Below, in pieces: positions 7,108 through 14,848 of a stretch of DNA of 38,482 nucleotides (positions within the stretch are counted from its first letter, which is position 1; each line of letters starts with the position of its first letter). The translations under genes and the position numbers were made by a program. A model generated the notes under the pieces. The model was given only the letters and a program-made list of their open reading frames with translations, searched no databases and was not told the origin of the DNA. Origin of the DNA: an uncultured Anaerolineales bacterium (GTDB lineage Bacteria > Chloroflexota > Anaerolineae > Anaerolineales > Villigracilaceae); assembly GCA_938008865.1 (NCBI GenBank), contig CALLJA010000175.1, forward strand, positions 1 through 38,482, written 5' to 3'.

Positions 7108-7515
7108 CTACAGCTTGAAGATTCGGTTGGCGCCGTTGTCCCAGGTAACGCCAATCGTGCCGCCGTTCGGCGTGACAGGCAAGCCAGTCGCCGTGTCGAT
7201 GTACGCGATCAGCGTTGAGGTGGATTCAACCCCAGTGTGCTTGTAAAGCACGACAGCCTCTGACGGATCGCCAGAGACGGCGCCGAATGACACGTCATCC
7301 GCGTCTGCCACGCCCGCCAACGCTGTCTTGTTGGTGAGTGCTCCCGACGTGGCCACACGGGCACCCGCTGGGATGTCATTCAGGTTGTCGTGCACTGCAA
7401 GATCCACCACGTAGTCCGCAACATCCACCAAAACCGCACGGATGTCGTCTGCCACCCAGTCAATGTCGCCCAGCAAGAACGCATTCCTGCCTGCGTTGTA
7501 AAGTGCGTTAGCCAT
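7108..7515 (-). CDS. Phage structural-type protein of unknown role (135 aa)
   Basis: The opening MANALYNAGRNAFLLGDIDW followed by IRAVLVDVADYVVDLAVHDNLNDIP is the hallmark of a small protein found widely among the structural genes of siphoviruses. Members usually lack an assigned function. The middle (GARVATSGALTNKTALAG) and the C-terminal strand GTIGVTWDNGANRIFKL fit a compact beta-rich fold with no cysteine and no membrane segment. AAGGAGAG precedes the ATG. It lies after the holin gene and is closed by a strong terminator, so its level may be set apart from the downstream repeat protein. Virion association is inference. Confidence 0.7.
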   Translation of the reverse strand: MANALYNAGRNAFLLGDIDWVADDIRAVLVDVADYVVDLAVHDNLNDIPAGARVATSGALTNKTALAGVADADDVSFGAVSGDPSEAVVLYKHTGVESTSTLIAYIDTATGLPVTPNGGTIGVTWDNGANRIFKL

Positions 7516-7576
7516 GATTGTCTCTCCTTCGTAGTTCCTCTACCAGATTCGGCAAATAATAAAGAATGATTACGCT

Positions 7577-7602
7577 GTCCCGCCCCCTGGTGGAGGCGGG
7601 AC
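7577..7602. terminator. Strong GC hairpin after the holin gene
   Basis: Perfect 8-bp stem GTCCCGCC (7577-7584) with GGCGGGAC (7595-7602) and a 10-base loop. On the + strand it is followed by TTTAT. On the - strand, the direction of the holin gene, no T run follows. It may be a weak terminator or an mRNA-stabilising hairpin. Confidence 0.5.
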
Positions 7603-7610
7603 TTTATAAA

Positions 7611-7982
7611 CTAGCCTCGGTCTGGCAGCAGGTCTTCGATGGTGATGTCTTTGAACGCCTGGTGCACGGCGGCCTCAATCAAGGCGTCAACCACATCCAG
7701 GTCAAGAGAAATGTTATGTTTGGCCAGTTCCTTCTCAGCCAGGTCAAGAACGTAGCGCTTCTTCTCGGCACCCTCGTTCTTGATGGCTTCAATCAGACCG
7801 TTCTGCTCGGCGGCCAGCACAAGCTGGTAGATCAGCGCAGCAGCGGTGGCGATGTCGGCGGCATAGGTGCTGGCTTTGGCTTCCTTGATCTTGGCGTTGA
7901 TGAACACCACTAGGTAGCCGAGCGCTACGGGCAGCAAAACCTTGATCACGGTTTCCAACAGCAACTGCAAAATCTCACTCAT
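7611..7982 (-). CDS. LL-H family phage holin
   Basis: 123 aa. One hydrophobic segment sits near the N-terminus (residues about 7-27, LLETVIKVLLPVALGYLVVF). It is followed by a long charged helical region and a C-terminal motif ending in DALIEAAVHQAF. One N-terminal membrane helix plus a cytoplasmic helical domain that ends in an IEAAV-type motif is the pattern of the LL-H holin family of Gram-positive phages. Holins form membrane lesions at a set time and let the endolysin reach the wall. AGGAG precedes the ATG. The endolysin and a second membrane-anchored protein are encoded just upstream in the same transcript, making a lysis cassette. Confidence 0.8.
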   Translation of the reverse strand: MSEILQLLLETVIKVLLPVALGYLVVFINAKIKEAKASTYAADIATAAALIYQLVLAAEQNGLIEAIKNEGAEKKRYVLDLAEKELAKHNISLDLDVVDALIEAAVHQAFKDITIEDLLPDRG

Positions 7983-8003
7983 TCCTTACTCCTTGTAACT
8001 GGG

Positions 8004-8348
8004 TTAGGCCGCCCCAAGCTGAATCGCGGCCACGGTGACGGACGTGATGGCGCTGAAATCGACGTTCACAGAGCCACCCGCCTGGTTGTACACTTCTTTT
8101 TGGAACGGGCCGATGAGCCTGTCGCTGGCGTTCGGCACGGCCACGACGAGGTCGGGCACGAAGCGACCATCAACCTTCATCGCAGTCTTCACGGTCACGT
8201 TGATCGGCGAAGCGCCGCCGTTCTTGACATGGATCATCATCCCCTCACCAGGGTTGACGATGGAATGCCCGTCTACGTTGGCGGCTGTGTATGGCACAGC
8301 GATGCCTGCCCTTGTGGAAACAATCGGTGCGAGTACTGTACGAGCCAT
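8004..8348 (-). CDS. Small conserved virion-type protein (putative decoration protein)
   Basis: 114 aa, beta-rich and with no cysteines. The sequence MARTVLAPIVSTRAGIAVPY, AANVDGHSIVNPGEGMMIHVKNGGASPINVTV, DRLIGPF and YNQAGGSVNVDFSAITSVTVAAIQL matches a small, widely distributed phage protein that often sits near capsid, tail or lysis genes. It has no firmly assigned role; a capsid decoration or small adhesin function has been a reasonable guess. It lies between the two lysis-associated membrane proteins. GGAGG is 6 bases ahead of the ATG. I am sure it is a real gene but unsure of its role. Confidence 0.7.
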   Translation of the reverse strand: MARTVLAPIVSTRAGIAVPYTAANVDGHSIVNPGEGMMIHVKNGGASPINVTVKTAMKVDGRFVPDLVVAVPNASDRLIGPFQKEVYNQAGGSVNVDFSAITSVTVAAIQLGAA

Positions 8349-8376
8349 TGCTTACCTCCAGTCCAAACTTGGACAA

Positions 8377-8868
8377 CTACTTGATAACCAGATTCAGCAG
8401 GTATGTCGCGATACCTGAAACAACCACGGTGACTACTACCCATAGAGGCTTTGACCAGGCCTCGCGGTTCTTGTCCAGGTCACGCACCCTGTCGATCAGC
8501 CCAGCATCCTTCCCTTCCCCGCGTAGCTGGACATCGTGCTGGGCGACCATCGGCTCCAGGTGAGCCATCCTGGCGATCAGCCCTGGATCCTGATGACCCT
8601 TGCCTTTGATGACCTCGTACATCTCCTCAACCATAGGGGCCATTGCGTTGATCTTTGACACAATGCCTGGCGTACCATTACCGCGCAGCAGCTTGTCGTG
8701 GGCATTGACAGACTCGCCCATCTGGCCAAGACGCTCGTTCGTAACAGCGAGTTGCCTGGTTGACTCTTCGACTCGGTCTCGTAAGTCCGCACCATACGTG
8801 CGAGTCCAAACGGCCATCGAGTCAGTCACTGCTTTCGTTACGATGGCTGCGATTTCATCGTTAGACAT
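8377..8868 (-). CDS. Coiled-coil protein with C-terminal membrane anchor (lysis-associated)
   Basis: 163 aa from the ATG at 8868, which lies three bases after GAGGTG. GTG 8874 is in frame but sits inside that ribosome site. The body is a long amphipathic helical region with repeated LEPMV-QHD- and LRGEGKDAGLIDRV-like segments. The C-terminus is a single hydrophobic helix (about residues 142-161, WVVVTVVVSGIATYLLNLV) ending in Ile-Lys. This architecture resembles XhlA-type haemolysin/holin partners in Gram-positive prophages. The position directly after the endolysin supports a role as an accessory holin or anchor. The alternative is a membrane-linked spacer protein with no lysis role. Confidence 0.65.
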   Translation of the reverse strand: MSNDEIAAIVTKAVTDSMAVWTRTYGADLRDRVEESTRQLAVTNERLGQMGESVNAHDKLLRGNGTPGIVSKINAMAPMVEEMYEVIKGKGHQDPGLIARMAHLEPMVAQHDVQLRGEGKDAGLIDRVRDLDKNREAWSKPLWVVVTVVVSGIATYLLNLVIK

Positions 8869-8875
8869 AGTCACC

Positions 8876-10048
8876 TCATTCCACGCGATATGTGAATGTC
8901 GACGACACCCACTGATTGGAAGGTTCTGTAAAACGCAGCCACGTGCCAGAAGTCTCAGCGACCTCGTATACCTTACCTGGCGTCATGTACCCAAGAACGC
9001 TGTAGTTCAACCCAGGGCCAGACCGAACGCGCAGATCTTTGTAATGCGTGGCAACTTTGTGCGTACTCGGCGTATCCTCCACCTCGTAGGTGTAGGACAG
9101 GGCAACCCACGTATTCGCTGGGGAGGCCAGACGACCCCAACCACCCAGCAGCTCAACCACTTCGTAAACTACGCCAGCCGTCATGTACCCAGAAACAGCG
9201 AAGCTCGTTCCAGGGCCAGTGCGCAGGCGCAGGTCGTTGTACTTTGTGCTGACTTTCCTGAGAACACCAGAAGGTGGTGCGCTCTGCCCACCCGTCGAGG
9301 GCAGCCACAAGTGCGGGTTTCGATCCCGCGCTTCCCAGGTCTCCCACCAACCGTAGTTCAGCAGCCCGAGGTTTTCTGAGGTCTTCCTGAAGTCCTTGAT
9401 TTCCGCTGGCGTCGGGATCCAGCTGTACTGCGTGAACGCTGCACCGATCGGGATAATCGGCAAGTCCTTGCGCAGGTCACGGGACTCTTTCACGGAACGC
9501 ATAAGCTGAGAACCAGCATTGTGTGCTCCGATCCAGTACACCTGCGGAGCGTTGAAGTCGGCCTCGATGAACACTTCCCAGGGAAAGTCCCTGTGATAGG
9601 TGGGGTACCGATAAGAACAGATGCCTGCTGGAATGCTGCCGAGGTCACGCCGCAACGTGCGCATGAACCTCTTGGCTTGATCGGTCTTGCCCTTGTACTC
9701 AACTTCGGCATTGATGATGAAGCCAGGCATTCCCAGGGCTTTTGTGCGAGCGGCGGCTACTTCGGCCTCAGCCTCTGGCATGTACCCGTAGACATACGAC
9801 CAGCCCCAGACGCGAATGCCCCTGCTGACAAACTCCCTGGTAGCCAGGGCTGCCAGGTCAATCTGGCGTTTGTCCTTTGTCTGGTGGTTGAACTTGTACG
9901 GGCCGTCTGAGATCTTGATGGCCACCCAGCTCAAGTTCGCCTCCAGGAACGACCTGGCGAGTGGAGCAAAGTCCATCCCGCCATTCTGGTCTTTCACAGC
10001 AAGCCGCTCAAGCTGCCATATAAAGTAACCGTTTCCGATTGGCAACAT
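8876..10048 (-). CDS. Endolysin: TIM-barrel-like glycosidase domain plus two SH3 repeats
   Basis: 390 aa. Residues 1 to about 245 form an alternating strand/helix domain like a family-25-type muramidase or related TIM-barrel glycosidase. Strands include LSWVAIKISDG, IRVWGWSYVYGY, GFIINAEVEY (Glu in NAEVE is the best catalytic candidate) and APQVYWIGA. Two SH3b cell-wall-binding repeats follow at about 265-325 and 332-390, each with DLR-x-R-x-GPG and a GY-MT-G-VYEV core. The enzyme should cleave peptidoglycan after holin action. There is no signal peptide, so it depends on the holin encoded downstream. The exact bond cut is not certain from sequence. Confidence 0.8.
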   Translation of the reverse strand: MLPIGNGYFIWQLERLAVKDQNGGMDFAPLARSFLEANLSWVAIKISDGPYKFNHQTKDKRQIDLAALATREFVSRGIRVWGWSYVYGYMPEAEAEVAAARTKALGMPGFIINAEVEYKGKTDQAKRFMRTLRRDLGSIPAGICSYRYPTYHRDFPWEVFIEADFNAPQVYWIGAHNAGSQLMRSVKESRDLRKDLPIIPIGAAFTQYSWIPTPAEIKDFRKTSENLGLLNYGWWETWEARDRNPHLWLPSTGGQSAPPSGVLRKVSTKYNDLRLRTGPGTSFAVSGYMTAGVVYEVVELLGGWGRLASPANTWVALSYTYEVEDTPSTHKVATHYKDLRVRSGPGLNYSVLGYMTPGKVYEVAETSGTWLRFTEPSNQWVSSTFTYRVE

Positions 10049-10075
10049 ACCGATAACACCTGTCCTAAAGTTGGT

Positions 10076-10375
10076 TTATTCTTCGCCCTTCTCAAGTTCA
10101 GCCAGGGCGCTCGAGCGACCCTCTTCGAGAAGCAGCCTTTCTTTGGCGGCATCCAGGATCTTGCAGACAATCCTGGTTGGTAAGCTCTGACCGTAAAGCT
10201 CGATGCTGTCCTTTCGCGGGTCGTACACCAGTGTGAGCGATACCACGGAAGCAGCAGCATGCTGCTTTAGCTGCGCAATAATGCGGGCCTGTTCAGCCCT
10301 GTCACTCGTTCCGAGCAGCCTCTCAATAGGGTCTTCGATAATGTCTTTCGTCACGTTTTTCATCTCCTCACTCAC
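10076..10375 (-). CDS. Small hypothetical protein after the third tail-fibre gene
   Basis: Up to 99 aa, helical, beginning DIIEDPIERLLGTSDRAEQAR and ending in Glu/Lys-rich sequence. There are no motifs I recognise. The start is uncertain. GTG 10375 has a poor ribosome site, ATG 10363 abuts GAGGAG directly, and an in-frame GTG nine bases beyond GAGGAG (about 10354) would fit the spacing best. It lies between the third tail-fibre paralogue and the endolysin. A small protein also sits just before the second fibre gene, so a fibre-assembly chaperone is a possible but unproved role. A GTTTGTAG element precedes it. Confidence 0.6.
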   Translation of the reverse strand: MSEEMKNVTKDIIEDPIERLLGTSDRAEQARIIAQLKQHAAASVVSLTLVYDPRKDSIELYGQSLPTRIVCKILDAAKERLLLEEGRSSALAELEKGEE

Positions 10376-10408
10376 AATCTACAAACGATCTGAGGTACAA
10401 AAGAACAA

Positions 10409-11671
10409 CTAATCTTTCTTACAAAAGATGAACGTTTTATACGGTGGGCGCGTGTCGGAGGATGACGATGTTCCACTCGCGGCTCCGTCCGAGTTGTCCG
10501 CCGCTTTCTTTGTAACCAGCGTTGTGTGTGCGGCGAATGTGACGGCGTGGGTGTGGCTACCAGCCGTGCCGACCGACGTTCCCCCAGGTACTGCGCTACC
10601 AACCTTGTAGACAGAGTCACCCGAAGAGCCCCCCGCCTCTGGGATGCTGTGCGTGTGGTTCGTCGTTGAGTTCGTCGTAACAGCCACCTGTGGTATCACG
10701 TGCGTGTGCGCAGCCACCTGGTTATATGTGTGCGTATGCGCGTCGTTGCCTGCGTTTACCAGCGACCCCTGGGTCGTGTGCGCTGGGTCTGCCCCAATAG
10801 GAAACCGACTGTCCAGCAACGTGAAACGACTCCACCCTTGCGGACAGCTGCCACCATGTGCCGCAATCGCGGCTTCATCGAACATGGCGATAGCCCCTAC
10901 AGGCGCACCAGTGATCACCTTCCACGAACCAGCGGACAGGGATACACTCAGCAGCTTCGTATCGGACGCGTAGTAGACTTCCCCTGCGGCAGATGGCGAT
11001 GGTCTTGAACTCCCCGCGCCACTACGAAGCCTGCCGACGCCAGCGCCAACAGAGTGATCGTGGCTGTCTCCGCCGTAAACGTGACCACCGCTCAGACCTG
11101 CGTGCCACGTGGACGCCCTCGCATTGTTGTGTAGGTTCGTGTGCGGATCCCCAACGCTCAGGTTGGAAAGCAGGTCATGGTCTGGGAGGGATACCCGCTG
11201 CCATAGCCCAGCCGTCACACAGAAATACACGTTTCCCGCGTAAATCGCCACCTCGCCTGGAAGAGGCGCACCTGGAAGAGACGCTACAACAAGGGCCTGA
11301 TACTTCTCTGCGGCAAGTAGCGCGTCTCGAAACTGCATCAGGTGCCTTCCAGTCAGTACTGCCACCAGCGTAGCGTCCCCACTGTGCGCCTGAGCCGTCG
11401 TGCCACGCGCTCCCCGCGTAACGCCTGAGAATGTGGCCTGCACACCAGACAGGTCAACAGTCACGGTACCGACATGAATGATCTCGTCTGTTCCGTCCGT
11501 AAACAAGAAATACGTGGGCGCTTCAAAGCCGAACGTGCCGACAACGGAGAACGAAGTCACCGAAGAGTTTATGGATTCCCCCATCGTCAGCGTGCGATGA
11601 TCCTCCAGGCTGCCCAGCAAAGACACGGCATCGTCGTACGTGGCGGGCAAATTCGATCCATTAGGTTCCAT
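10409..11671 (-). CDS. Tail fibre paralogue 3 with His-rich tip
   Basis: 420 aa. The N-terminal half has YDDAVSLLGSLEDHRTLTMGESINSSVTSF, then a GVTRGARGTTAQAHSGDA turn and a HLMQFRDALLAAEKYQALV helix. The C-terminal half reads GAIAMFDEAAIAAHGGSCPQGWSRF, LDSRFPIGA, then many H-x-H pairs (AHTHTY, AHTHV, NHTHS, SHTHA) and ends in FIFCKKD. Repeated H-x-H in an elongated fibre tip is known from T4 gp12-type short tail fibres, where it binds metal along a trimer axis. It is one of three paralogues in a row and probably a receptor-binding protein. AAGGAG precedes the ATG. Confidence 0.78.
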   Translation of the reverse strand: MEPNGSNLPATYDDAVSLLGSLEDHRTLTMGESINSSVTSFSVVGTFGFEAPTYFLFTDGTDEIIHVGTVTVDLSGVQATFSGVTRGARGTTAQAHSGDATLVAVLTGRHLMQFRDALLAAEKYQALVVASLPGAPLPGEVAIYAGNVYFCVTAGLWQRVSLPDHDLLSNLSVGDPHTNLHNNARASTWHAGLSGGHVYGGDSHDHSVGAGVGRLRSGAGSSRPSPSAAGEVYYASDTKLLSVSLSAGSWKVITGAPVGAIAMFDEAAIAAHGGSCPQGWSRFTLLDSRFPIGADPAHTTQGSLVNAGNDAHTHTYNQVAAHTHVIPQVAVTTNSTTNHTHSIPEAGGSSGDSVYKVGSAVPGGTSVGTAGSHTHAVTFAAHTTLVTKKAADNSDGAASGTSSSSDTRPPYKTFIFCKKD

Positions 11672-11680
11672 ACAAACTCC

Positions 11681-12913
11681 TTAGCTCTTTTGGCACCAGA
11701 TAACTTCCCTGGACGCAGGCAGCGAACTCGCTGAAGCTGTCTCCGCAGAAGCAACTCCAGCGGATTGTGTTGACGCCTGCGGAACACTGCCAGTATGGAA
11801 GTGGGCGCCGCCTGGATCAGACTGAAAACTTCCACCAGAAGACTGCGTCCTGGAGACCCTATCCACCGTTCCACCTACCCCAGTGCCGAGCTCCACAGAG
11901 TGGCTGTGCTCTCCCCCCGACGAGGAGGTCACCACAGCACCGTCGACCGTGTGGTAGTGCTGTACGTTCGCCGTGTATGTGTGGATGTGCGTGGCGGAGC
12001 CGCCCGTGGATCCGCCAGCCTCCGCGCCACGAGGGTATCGCCCATCCAGAGCTGCGTAACGCGTCCACCCAGTCGGGCAGGGCCCATCAAAGGCCATGAT
12101 GCCGCCTGCAGGTACGCCAGACACTTTCGTCCAGCCGCCCATGTAAACCCACAGAGTGCCGCCGTCCAGGTCAGTGGCAAAGTAAACGTCCCCGTTTGCC
12201 CCACTCACTGGCCTGCTGGCATTCACTCCGCTACGAATACGGACGACTGCAGCACCCTCACCAGAAGAGTAGTGATCGTGATCATTACCGTCAGGAATAT
12301 GCGTGCCCGCAACCGTGCCGTGCCAGGTCGTCGCACGAGCATCGTTGTGGTACACCGCAGAGTGATCGTCGTTTGTCAGTCCTTGCAAGGTATTGTGGTC
12401 TGTATAGTTCAACCACACCCAGGTACCCGCCGAGATACAGTAGTACACTTTCAGCGTGTCCGTCGCAAGATAGCGCATGCCTGGTTGCGGAGAAGCTGGC
12501 TTATTCGCGTCCAACCCCACAAGTCCGTGGTACTTCTGCGTCGCCTGGATGACCCGCTTCATTTGGTTGTGGTGCACCGATAGGTACCCGATAACAACCC
12601 GTTCGTTATACCCGTGCGGCTGAATGCGCGTGCCCAGAAGCCCACGCTCTTCCAGACTTTCCACGTGGAAAGCTGTGTTGCTGTGCGCCGTTGAGGTGGC
12701 GTAGGCAACTTCACCACCACCAAAGATCAGGAACGCGGGTAGCTGCACACCAGCCAGCGTCACCCCAACAGGCAGCTGCACAAAGAAGTCCAGCGCGTCG
12801 ACGGCGGCGCCACTCGCCAGTCTGTACAACTTGCGATCCTGCAGCAACGGGTACAGACTGTAGGCGTCATCGAACGCGACGGGGTATTTACTGGCTGATA
12901 GAATTTCCGCCAT
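11681..12913 (-). CDS. Tail fibre paralogue 2 with His-rich tip
   Basis: 410 aa, with the same plan as its two neighbours. It opens FDDAYSLYPLLQDRKLYRLASG, has an LLGTRIQPHGYNER turn and an NQMKRVIQATQKYHGLVGLD helix, then the DHNTLQGLTNDDHSAVYHNDARATTWH block. The C-terminal collar-like part carries GGIMAFDGPCPTGWTRYAALDGRYPRG, H-x-H pairs (THIHTY, QHYHTV, EHSHSV, AHFHTG) and the terminal VIWCQKS. It differs most from the others in the N-terminal quarter, which may affect how it docks. The ATG has GGAGG upstream and overlaps the preceding 128-aa gene by 26 bases. Confidence 0.78.
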   Translation of the reverse strand: MAEILSASKYPVAFDDAYSLYPLLQDRKLYRLASGAAVDALDFFVQLPVGVTLAGVQLPAFLIFGGGEVAYATSTAHSNTAFHVESLEERGLLGTRIQPHGYNERVVIGYLSVHHNQMKRVIQATQKYHGLVGLDANKPASPQPGMRYLATDTLKVYYCISAGTWVWLNYTDHNTLQGLTNDDHSAVYHNDARATTWHGTVAGTHIPDGNDHDHYSSGEGAAVVRIRSGVNASRPVSGANGDVYFATDLDGGTLWVYMGGWTKVSGVPAGGIMAFDGPCPTGWTRYAALDGRYPRGAEAGGSTGGSATHIHTYTANVQHYHTVDGAVVTSSSGGEHSHSVELGTGVGGTVDRVSRTQSSGGSFQSDPGGAHFHTGSVPQASTQSAGVASAETASASSLPASREVIWCQKS

Positions 12914-13274
12914 TCAAGATACCTCCGTAAAGCGGCGCTAGTTCCGTGATTGAGTGCGGCGGAAAAAGCATAGCATCAATGTAAGCGGCGGCGTGATCGC
13001 ACAGAATAGCGGACTCAAACGAGTCCATGCCACCATTGATTGAAATGGCCACAGTGGTCTCGTCGGCCAATAGACAGATGGACTCGTTGGGTTCCATCGG
13101 AAAGTACATAATCTCATTGCGGAGTTGGCCCAGCAGGGCCTCACTGCGGATGAGCATGGCAGCCCGCCTGCAAACTTCCCTCGCCACTGCGGGCGTCATG
13201 TTCAAATACTTGAACGAGAAACTGCCATCCTCGTTCCTGTCGATACGCACTCGTTGCTCTTTACTCTCACTCAT
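12888..13274 (-). CDS. Small hypothetical protein between tail-fibre genes
   Basis: 128 aa, mixed alpha/beta, with no recognisable motif. It has MTPAVAREVCRRAAMLIRSEALLGQL (helix), then SICLLADETTVAISINGGMDSFESAILCDHAAAYIDAML and a Pro/Gly-rich tail. It sits between fibre paralogues 1 and 2 and overlaps the start of paralogue 2 by 26 bases, implying coupled translation. Proteins in such positions can be fibre-folding chaperones or small attachment proteins, but nothing in the sequence decides this. Confidence 0.65.
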   Translation of the reverse strand: MSESKEQRVRIDRNEDGSFSFKYLNMTPAVAREVCRRAAMLIRSEALLGQLRNEIMYFPMEPNESICLLADETTVAISINGGMDSFESAILCDHAAAYIDAMLFPPHSITELAPLYGGILNGGNSISQ

Positions 13275-13283
13275 TCTATGCTC

Positions 13284-14522
13284 CTAAGACTTCTTGCAGA
13301 ATAAAAGGTTTACGTATGGCGGCAGGTTGTCCGTTCCTGCCGTAGTCACGGTAGCGCTGCCAGAGTTGGACGTGTTGTGCGTCGGGATTGTCACCGCATG
13401 CGTATGCGCAGCGCCGCTTCCTGTATTTACGTAAACAGGTGTATAGTGCTTCCCGAAGGCCGCCACGGTGTTGTACCCACCCGAGCTGTTGAACAGCAAA
13501 AACCCGTGGTTGTGGTCTCCTCCGTACCCGAGATTGAATGTCGCCTCAGCAATGTTGTGCGTGTGGCTGATCACCGTGCTCAGGGTGTGTGTGTGGGAGG
13601 CAGCACCACCGTCAGCAAGACCGCTCCATACACCAGGCGCAGCGCCCCTGGGAAATTTCCCGTCCATCTCCGTGACCCGTGTCCACCCCTGTGGGCATGC
13701 GTCCTCGAATAGGATTATTGTTCCTGCTGGCATAACGGAGTACCGTTCCCAGGTGAGCCCGTCCGCTCCGAAGTACAAGTCACCAGTTGACGTGTCAAAG
13801 AATAGCTGCCCAACCTGACTTGGACTTGACGGCCTGTTCGCCGTAGGCCCAGACAAAAACCGTGCCGCTGGAGCCCCGTTTGTCCCAGAACCATCATGGT
13901 TGTGCGCAGCTGCGCTTGTCAGGTGGCTGCCGCCAACATTTGCCTCGACTGCGTGCCACGCTGCCTTGCGTGTTGCATTATGGTACTGTGGGTGATCGTC
14001 GTCAGACAGGCCACCATAGTTGCTGTGGCTGGCTCGACTGACCCGCGTCCACACATTCGTGGCGGTGCAGAAATACAAGATCTGGGCGCTGGTGTCAAGG
14101 TAGGCTTCTCCAGGAGAGCACGTGGCTGGAAGCGATGTGCCAACCAGCGCGTGAAACTTCTGAGCCGCCTCAATCAATTCTCTGAGAGAGGTCAGGTGGC
14201 CCGTCACTGGATCCTGCACAGCCTTCTCTCCAGCCGTGTGCGCAAGCGCAGTTGACGACAGGGCCCCCCGCGTCACGTTCACGTATCCTGTGCCCGCTGT
14301 TCCCTTTGAGGTCACCTTTAGGATCTCAAAGTTATCGCTTGCGTCACTCACTTCAAACGTAAGATAACAGGGTACGTCCAGTGCGTCTACGACAGCCGTC
14401 TCCGTAAACCTGATGGATGTCACAGAATTGTTCACGGACGTGTGCAGCGTGAGCACGACGTTGTCTTTTATGTCGCCGAAGGTGCTGGCCTTGTTGTCAT
14501 ACGACGTTGGGAAATTCGCCAC
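13284..14522 (-). CDS. Tail fibre paralogue 1 with His-rich tip
   Basis: 412 aa, GTG start with GGAGG seven bases upstream. The N-terminus reads YDNKASTFGDIKDNVVLTLHTSVNNSVTSI, followed by YVNVTRGALSSTALAHTAGEKAV and LRELIEAAQKFHALVG. The middle contains HSNYGGLSDDDHPQYHNATRKAAWHA, a block shared with the other two. The C-terminus has GTIILFEDACPQGWTRV, MDGKFPRGAAPG, H-x-H pairs (SHTHTL, SHTHNI, DHNHGF, AHTHAV) and ends LLFCKKS. The GW-x-R plus dG-x-FPRG signature is that of collar-type fibre tips. The strong shared N-terminal plan implies the three copies arose by duplication. Confidence 0.8.
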   Translation of the reverse strand: MANFPTSYDNKASTFGDIKDNVVLTLHTSVNNSVTSIRFTETAVVDALDVPCYLTFEVSDASDNFEILKVTSKGTAGTGYVNVTRGALSSTALAHTAGEKAVQDPVTGHLTSLRELIEAAQKFHALVGTSLPATCSPGEAYLDTSAQILYFCTATNVWTRVSRASHSNYGGLSDDDHPQYHNATRKAAWHAVEANVGGSHLTSAAAHNHDGSGTNGAPAARFLSGPTANRPSSPSQVGQLFFDTSTGDLYFGADGLTWERYSVMPAGTIILFEDACPQGWTRVTEMDGKFPRGAAPGVWSGLADGGAASHTHTLSTVISHTHNIAEATFNLGYGGDHNHGFLLFNSSGGYNTVAAFGKHYTPVYVNTGSGAAHTHAVTIPTHNTSNSGSATVTTAGTDNLPPYVNLLFCKKS

Positions 14523-14531
14523 TTTTCCTCC

Positions 14532-14840
14532 TTATGCGTCTTCCGCGCCTTGCAGCTCTTGGGAAAGAGGCGAACCTTCAAAGTTCGTACCGCTCTTGAT
14601 TGCCTCATACACACTTTGTTGCAGGCCAGGGAGAAACTCCAGCGGAATATCCAATCCGCTTAGCTTTACACGCAGCTCGAACATTGGATCCATGCCATTG
14701 TGCGCAGCTTCTTGAGAAGCGTAGCCACTTACAGTAGCCTCGACCTGCTTGGTTTTTACACTGATGTGTACGCCAGTCAACACCCAGTAGTTGACCATTG
14801 CGCCAGTATTCAAGAAGCCTACATCTTTTCTTAGAGCCAT
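14532..14840 (-). CDS. Small tail-region protein (102 aa)
   Basis: 102 aa from the ATG at 14,840, which follows AGGAGAGAGT. An open frame extends further upstream but overlaps the long fibre gene and lacks a ribosome site. The sequence begins ALRKDVGFLNTGAMVNYWVLTGVHISVKTKQVEATVSGYASQEAA, a beta-rich N-terminus, and ends in a helical acidic tail. Small proteins with this NYW-x-(L/I)-x-x-V start are common between fibre genes of siphoviruses and may be minor tail components. Function is unknown. It sits between the long fibre and fibre paralogue 1. Confidence 0.65.
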   Translation of the reverse strand: MALRKDVGFLNTGAMVNYWVLTGVHISVKTKQVEATVSGYASQEAAHNGMDPMFELRVKLSGLDIPLEFLPGLQQSVYEAIKSGTNFEGSPLSQELQGAEDA

Positions 14841-14848
14841 ACTCTCTC

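Noticed and set aside
10409..14522. Diversity-generating retroelement acting on the fibre genes
   Set aside because: No reverse transcriptase, template repeat or adenine-biased variable repeat was seen in this window. The three fibres look like ordinary duplicates.
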